From NCBI GenBank assembly GCA_027451905.1, contig DAIDHV010000001.1:472667-536666 (forward strand): a stretch of DNA of 64,000 nt, read 5' to 3'. Both the position numbers and the translations under genes were made by a program. The notes under the pieces were generated by a model that made no database searches, was not told the origin of the DNA, and saw nothing but the letters and a program-made list of their open reading frames with translations. Below are positions 60,083 to 64,000 of the stretch, in pieces; positions within the stretch are counted from its first letter, which is position 1, and each line of letters starts with the position of its first letter. The stretch comes from Armatimonadota bacterium. Its GTDB lineage: Bacteria > Armatimonadota > Fimbriimonadia > Fimbriimonadales > Fimbriimonadaceae.

Positions 60083-61204
60083 ATGAGCGAGAATTCTAAC
60101 CATCTTAAGAGGAACATAGATCAGCCCAGGCCACTTCCCGAAATTCGATCGGAAATTGACTCGATTGACGCCCAGTTAGTCAAGCTACTTAGCCGACGAG
60201 CTGAATGCGCCATGGAAGTTGGCCAAGTTAAACTTACGGATGGCAGAGCCTTTTTTACACCAGAAAGAGAAAGGCAAATCTTTGACAGGCTTGCCGAGGA
60301 AAACCCAGGCCCACTTTCCAGCCGACAGCTTCAAAATATCTTTCGAGAAGTCATTAGCGCCGCCCGAGCCGCAGAAAAACCCCTCACCAGCGCCTACTGG
60401 GGCCCTCCAGGAACGTTTACCCACCTTGCTTCTTTACGCACCTTTGGCCAAAGCTCTACCCACCGGGCCGAAGAATCAATTCGAGATGTCTTTCTTGCCG
60501 TCGAGCATGGCAACGCCGATTACGGAGTTCTGCCGGTTGAAAACTCGGTGGCAGGAATCGTGCCAGAGACCCTTGATAATTTTCCCCTGACTAACGTCAA
60601 GATTTGTGCTGAAACATACATCCCAATCCACCATCATCTGCTTTCTGTTGCCAAGGATTTAGGTTCTGTAAAGCGAGTTTACAGCGGACCTCAGCCTGCA
60701 TCCCAATGCCGACGCTGGCTAAGAGCCAATTTGCCAAATTGTGAAATTGTTGAAGTTATGCCCACCGCAAAAGCGGCAGAAAGAGCCTTGACCGATCCAG
60801 AAGGAGCCGCAATTGCCAACTCATTGGGAGCAGAAACGGTTGGAATTCCAATTCTAGTGGAGCATATCGAAGACAATCCAAGCAACCGCACCCGATTCCT
60901 CGTCATTGGTTACAACGAGCCCGCCAAAACTGGAAAAGACAAAACAAGCGTTATGTTCAACCTTCGCAATCGGCCCGGTGAACTGGTAAGAGCCCTCAGT
61001 GCCTTTGAAAAACAAGGGATTGACTTAATGATGATTGAAAGCCGACCTGCCCCTCGAGCCACCTTTGAATACATTTTCTACTGTGACTGCGCGGGTCACC
61101 GGTCTGATGCCAACCTCGCAGCAGCCTTGGATGAAATCAAGGATTGCACTCTAGAAGCCACCATTTTAGGTAGCTATCCATTAGTCAACCCGTTTGGGGA
61201 TTAG
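60083..61204 (+). CDS. pheA: Bifunctional chorismate mutase / prephenate dehydratase
   Basis: Converts chorismate to prephenate and then to phenylpyruvate for phenylalanine synthesis. 373 residues. Chorismate mutase type AroQ about 15-95 (IRSEIDSIDAQLVKLLSRRAE, PERERQIFDRL), prephenate dehydratase about 102-280 (GPPGTFTHLASL, VLPVENSVAGIV, NRTRFLVIG with the TRF catalytic Thr) and a C-terminal ACT domain (RNRPGELVRALSAFEKQGIDL, MIESRPAP) for phenylalanine feedback. AAGGGG lies 4 nt before the ATG. Confidence 0.96.
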   Translation: MSENSNHLKRNIDQPRPLPEIRSEIDSIDAQLVKLLSRRAECAMEVGQVKLTDGRAFFTPERERQIFDRLAEENPGPLSSRQLQNIFREVISAARAAEKPLTSAYWGPPGTFTHLASLRTFGQSSTHRAEESIRDVFLAVEHGNADYGVLPVENSVAGIVPETLDNFPLTNVKICAETYIPIHHHLLSVAKDLGSVKRVYSGPQPASQCRRWLRANLPNCEIVEVMPTAKAAERALTDPEGAAIANSLGAETVGIPILVEHIEDNPSNRTRFLVIGYNEPAKTGKDKTSVMFNLRNRPGELVRALSAFEKQGIDLMMIESRPAPRATFEYIFYCDCAGHRSDANLAAALDEIKDCTLEATILGSYPLVNPFGD

Positions 61205-61256
61205 GCGGGTTGAGATCAAACCGCTCAGAAGACTGATTTCAGCTGAAGGGCCCTCA

Positions 61257-61278
61257 ATGGGTGGTTTGCCCCACCCAT
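61257..61278 (+). other. Intergenic hairpin between pheA and doxX
   Basis: ATGGGTGG (61257-61264) and CCACCCAT (61271-61278) form a perfect 8-bp stem with a 6-nt loop. No T run follows, so it is not a standard terminator; it could slow polymerase or protect pheA mRNA. Confidence 0.35.
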
Positions 61279-61331
61279 GAAATCAAATCAAGGCCCCGAA
61301 ACGTCTTGAAAGGAAATCTCACTTTACCCCC

Positions 61332-61805
61332 ATGAAACAGAACCCTTTTCACGACCTCGGACTGCTGATCTTGCGGCTTGGCCTTGGATTGATTACCCTT
61401 TTTTATGGATGCCAGAAGCTACTTGGCGTCTTTGGAGGCATGGGGTTTACCAATACCCTTAACCTGTTTCATGACAAGATGGGCCTTCCGACCGTCTTCG
61501 TCACCATATCCATTTGCACAGAGGCCTTTGCGTCGCTCGCGGTCATTTTCGGGCTACTCACGAGGCTTGCCGCCGTGGGGCTGGCGATAAATTTTGCGGT
61601 TGCCGTCTACTTTTCCACCCAAAAGGGGGCTGTCCTTAATGTATTGTTTACTCATCCGTCGCCTAACGACCCTCCCAAATTGTTTTATCCCCTTGCCCTT
61701 GCCGTGATGTCGCTGGCGCTTGCCTTCATTGGTCCGGGCAGAATTGCGATTGACGCCAGTCTCTTTAAGCCAAGGAAAAAGAGAAAGACCAAGGAAGTCC
61801 TTTAA
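61332..61805 (+). CDS. DoxX-family membrane protein
   Basis: 157 residues, four membrane helices: LILRLGLGLITLFYGCQKLL, VFVTISICTEAFASLAVIFGLL, AVGLAINFAVAVYFST and YPLALAVMSLALAFIG. The LGLGLITLFYGCQKLLGVFGG opening is the DoxX/DoxD signature; the family includes redox-linked membrane proteins of poorly known role. Its tail (KPRKKRKTKEVL) overlaps the end of the convergent AraC/Ogt gene by 4 nt. Confidence 0.88.
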   Translation: MKQNPFHDLGLLILRLGLGLITLFYGCQKLLGVFGGMGFTNTLNLFHDKMGLPTVFVTISICTEAFASLAVIFGLLTRLAAVGLAINFAVAVYFSTQKGAVLNVLFTHPSPNDPPKLFYPLALAVMSLALAFIGPGRIAIDASLFKPRKKRKTKEVL

Positions 61806-62632
61806 GGCTGATTTACCCATTCTCTTGCTAGCAAAGCTGCTTTTCGGGCATGATCCCAACGATACTGGCCGATAACCCCAGAAGCCTGGATCACCCGATG
61901 GCAAGGAATTAAATAGGCAATTTCATTGCTTCCAATTGCAGAACCTACCGCCCGAGAACCTTGAGGCTGGTGAATCGCAAGAGCAATATCTTGATAGGTG
62001 CATGCCATCCCCTGTGGAATGTTTAGCAGTGCCCTCCAAACCTGAATTCGGTAGGGAGACCCTTTCATCAGAATCCCGATCGGCTTTTTGGGTGTCCCAT
62101 GCATGAGTCGGCTCTTGATCTCCTCAATTTCTTCGATTTCTCCGGCCCGAGTCTCAACAAGGTGAGACATTGGCCAAGAGTTCTGAATCACTTCCGGGCC
62201 GTCTTCAGCGGGAGACAAAAACGAGAAGTGGCAGACGCCTTTCCATGTTTTGCCAAGGATCGCGTCACCCAAGGGAGTTGTAAACTTGGCCCACCTTATT
62301 TTGATTTCGCTGCCTCCAGCCCGATATTCACCGGGGGAGATGGATTCAATGCTTGTGAATAGATCGTGAAGCCGAGAAGAACTGGATAATCCCAGCTGCT
62401 CGCTTACATGAAGGTTGGAATACCGGCTTAGCCGCAGTTTTGCCTCTTTGATCCGAAGCACGTCTAAAAACTCCTTGGGGGAAACACCAACCCCTTCCAC
62501 AAACAGACGTTGCAGATGAAACTCACTGAGACCCACCTCTTGCCCAATCTCCTCTAAACAAGGATTTGCCAACTGATTGGCCTCTAAGTAGTTTAGGGCG
62601 AGGGCAACCCTCTCAAATTGATGGCTATTCAA
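61802..62632 (-). CDS. AraC-type HTH / methylated-DNA-cysteine methyltransferase fusion
   Basis: 276 residues from TTG 62632, with AGGAG about 10 nt upstream. An N-terminal AraC-type double helix-turn-helix (LEEIGQEVGLSEFHLQRLFVEGVGVSPKEFLDVLR, residues about 25-90) is followed by an Ogt-like domain with the active site IPCHRVI (Cys244) and GMACTYQDIA. This matches the Ada C-terminal two-thirds; the zinc-binding Ada domain that senses phosphotriesters is absent. It repairs O6-methylguanine by accepting the methyl group; DNA binding is by the HTH part. Confidence 0.92.
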   Translation of the reverse strand: MNSHQFERVALALNYLEANQLANPCLEEIGQEVGLSEFHLQRLFVEGVGVSPKEFLDVLRIKEAKLRLSRYSNLHVSEQLGLSSSSRLHDLFTSIESISPGEYRAGGSEIKIRWAKFTTPLGDAILGKTWKGVCHFSFLSPAEDGPEVIQNSWPMSHLVETRAGEIEEIEEIKSRLMHGTPKKPIGILMKGSPYRIQVWRALLNIPQGMACTYQDIALAIHQPQGSRAVGSAIGSNEIAYLIPCHRVIQASGVIGQYRWDHARKAALLAREWVNQP

Positions 62633-62640
62633 AACTTAAG

Positions 62641-62835
62641 GACTCCTGTATTTCAGTGTATTGTTTGAGGCTCCAACAAGCAATCCGATTCTTGCTAATG
62701 TGAAATTGGACCCTATCTTCAGCCCTGAATCAGGGCTGACTAGGTTCAAAAATGCAAAACCTCAAGTAAATTGCAAGGTTGAAAGCAATATTGTCCCTGA
62801 ACCTAGCAATTGTACGTGCCGATTCTGATATTGGG
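62641..62835 (+). promoter_or_regulatory. Structured leader of the flagellar rod genes
   Basis: Within this gap TCAGCCCTG / CAGGGCTGA (62719-62739) form a perfect 9-bp stem with a 3-nt loop, and CTAGGTTC (62740-62747) can pair with GAACCTAG (62799-62806) to enclose the following 50 nt. The structures abut, which suggests an RNA element in the flgF leader. I do not recognise a c-di-GMP riboswitch. Confidence 0.4.
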
Positions 62836-63567
62836 ATGAACCGTGGCATTTACTCAAGCGTAAGCAGCATGATCGGGCTGCAGACCTGGTTGGACGTAAC
62901 CACCAACAACCTTGCCAACGCAAGCACCACCGGTTATAAGGCTGACGGACTTTCCTTTACCGATGCCCTATCCCAACAACTGTATGCCAATGCAGGATCG
63001 GGTCCTGCGATCGGATCCTTAGGATCTGGTGAAGTCCCCACCGGCGAGTTCACCAACTTCTCTCAGGGACCCATTCAGGCAACCGGAAACCCATTGGATG
63101 TTGCGATTGAAAACAATGATGGGATGTTCTCGGTTCAAACTCCCAATGGGGTGTCTTACACCAGAGACGGGGCTTTTTCCTTGAACCAAGACGGAACCCT
63201 TGTCAACTCCAGCGGATATCCCGTGTTAGACAATACGGGAAGGTCCATTTCGGTCCCTACAGGCGACATTCAGATTTCTTCGTCAGGCGAACTTAGCGTT
63301 CGCACAAGTCAGGGCGTCCATCAGGTTGCCCAAATCGGCGTATACAAGGGTGCTTTCTCTAAGTTAGGAAGCAACCTCTACTCAGGCACAGGCACGGAAG
63401 CTCTTACTTCGCCTAAGCTCACCTCTGGTGCATTGGAAGGATCCAATGTGAACGCAATCCAGGCATTAACCGACCTCATCAAGATCGGCCGCCTGTACGC
63501 GCTCGAGCAGAAAGCGGTCACTCAACAAGACACTTCTTCCAACAAACTCTTGCAGGCGGTTGGATAG
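62836..63567 (+). CDS. flgF: Flagellar basal-body rod protein FlgF-like
   Basis: 243 residues from ATG 62836 (MNRGIYSSVSSM). A longer frame to TTG 62779 adds a sequence unlike the family. N-terminal flagellar rod motif SMIGLQTWLDVTTNNLANASTTGYKADG and C-terminal VNAIQALTDLIKIGRLYALEQK, as in rod and hook proteins that form coiled termini. The FlgF/FlgG length and location before flgG support FlgF. It assembles in the periplasm after export through the flagellar type III system. Confidence 0.9.
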   Translation: MNRGIYSSVSSMIGLQTWLDVTTNNLANASTTGYKADGLSFTDALSQQLYANAGSGPAIGSLGSGEVPTGEFTNFSQGPIQATGNPLDVAIENNDGMFSVQTPNGVSYTRDGAFSLNQDGTLVNSSGYPVLDNTGRSISVPTGDIQISSSGELSVRTSQGVHQVAQIGVYKGAFSKLGSNLYSGTGTEALTSPKLTSGALEGSNVNAIQALTDLIKIGRLYALEQKAVTQQDTSSNKLLQAVG

Positions 63568-63584
63568 AACAATGAGAATCTTCT

Positions 63585-64000
63585 ATGATCCGAAGCTTAA
63601 CAACAGCCGCGACCGGCATGGCCGCTCAGCAATATAACCTCGACGTTATCTCTAACAATCTCGCTAACGTCAACACAACTGGTTTCAAGTCTCAAAGAGC
63701 TGAGTTCCAAGACATCATCTATCAAACGATGAGGGGGTCTGGGACCTCAGTTGATGGAACTGTCTCTCAGCCTCAAGCCCTTCAGGTTGGCCTTGGCACA
63801 AGGCTCGCTGCCACAAGTAGCGATTTCTCCGAAGGCTCTATTCAAGTCACAAGCAATCCGTTGGACCTCGCCATCATTGGAAACGGATTCTTCCAGGTCA
63901 CCGGCCCGAATGGTCAGACCATGTACACAAGGGATGGAAGCTTTAAAACAAACTCTCAGGGCTTGTTGGTAACGTCTGACGGATACCCGGTTGCGGGAGA
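63585..64000 (+). CDS. flgG: Flagellar basal-body rod protein FlgG, cut by window edge
   Basis: Starts at ATG 63585 ([16 protein letters not shown]) and remains open to 64000, about 138 residues. It has the FlgG N terminus: [33 protein letters not shown], then [39 protein letters not shown] and [14 protein letters not shown]. Forms the distal rod in the periplasm. It follows flgF by 17 nt. Confidence 0.95.
   Translation, partial: MIRSLTTAATGMAAQQYNLDVISNNLANVNTTGFKSQRAEFQDIIYQTMRGSGTSVDGTVSQPQALQVGLGTRLAATSSDFSEGSIQVTSNPLDLAIIGNGFFQVTGPNGQTMYTRDGSFKTNSQGLLVTSDGYPVAG

Noticed and set aside
1-64000. tRNA genes, rRNA genes, insertion sequences, prophage or attachment sites
   Set aside because: I looked for T-arm sequences, transposase motifs, terminal inverted repeats and integrase; none seen other than the tRNA-like end of tmRNA.

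Overview
The window looks like ordinary chromosome from a free-living, heterotrophic, diderm bacterium of roughly 50% GC. Outer-membrane-type beta-barrel sequence, many signal peptides, two flagellar rod genes at the right edge, a Tat-exported molybdenum oxidoreductase and c-di-GMP/c-di-AMP signalling genes all fit a Gram-negative-type cell. The mix (HD-GYP, DUF421 clusters, FlgD-Ig surface proteins, a type-3-like ProRS, frequent TTG/GTG starts, many starts with no Shine-Dalgarno but a TANNNT box 6-8 nt upstream) makes me think of Armatimonadota, Fimbriimonadia-like. That is an inference, not a proof. I see no CRISPR array, insertion sequence, phage, tRNA or rRNA gene.

Layout. 1-6.7 kb: partial proS, then secreted hydrolase-like genes (a shrunken GH13 relative, an LpqC-type esterase, a CpxP/Spy-like protein, a large multidomain esterase). 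6.7-12 kb: an empty 360-nt stretch, tmRNA, def-fmt, a TolB-like propeller protein and three DUF421 membrane proteins. 12-15.6 kb: a sugar isomerase-like protein, an HD-GYP protein and nadB. 15.6-24.5 kb: a minus-strand four-gene surface cluster (CsgG-like protein with a Thr/Gly repeat, 955-aa FlgD-Ig protein, Ig/LptD-like barrel chimera, unknown secreted protein) behind a canonical promoter. 24.5-30 kb: coaE, rpsA, a xylulokinase, a Ppx/GppA phosphatase and a ComEA-like protein. 30-37 kb: a GH78 rhamnosidase next to an unusual sugar ABC importer whose binding protein is fused to its first permease. 37-46 kb: two MFS transporters, three small unknown genes, mpg, a lysine dehydrogenase-like gene, queE-queC, an M48 peptidase and an HDOD protein. 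46-54.7 kb: a candidate small RNA, a cupin plus two zinc alcohol dehydrogenases, then a PaoABC-like aldehyde oxidoreductase with XdhC and MocA maturation factors. 54.7-64 kb: a glycosyltransferase-TPR protein, a MerR regulator, cdaA-ybbR-GNAT, pheA, DoxX, an AraC/Ogt fusion, and flgF-flgG.

Functional units. def-fmt handle the formyl-methionine cycle next to tmRNA. The GH78 enzyme, the importer and a perfect palindrome upstream of the importer look like a glycoside-use locus; no ATPase gene is present, so a shared ATPase is implied. The iron-sulphur, FAD and molybdenum subunits overlap by 1-4 nt and are followed by xdhC and mocA, a complete structural-plus-maturation unit. cdaA-ybbR is the conserved diadenylate cyclase pair.

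Most unusual items: the binding-protein/permease fusion with its enlarged partner permease, the four-gene surface cluster with an Ig/LptD-like chimera, the widespread leaderless-type promoter pattern including interlocked divergent -10 boxes, and an orphan intrinsic terminator at 46.3 kb that suggests an unannotated small RNA.
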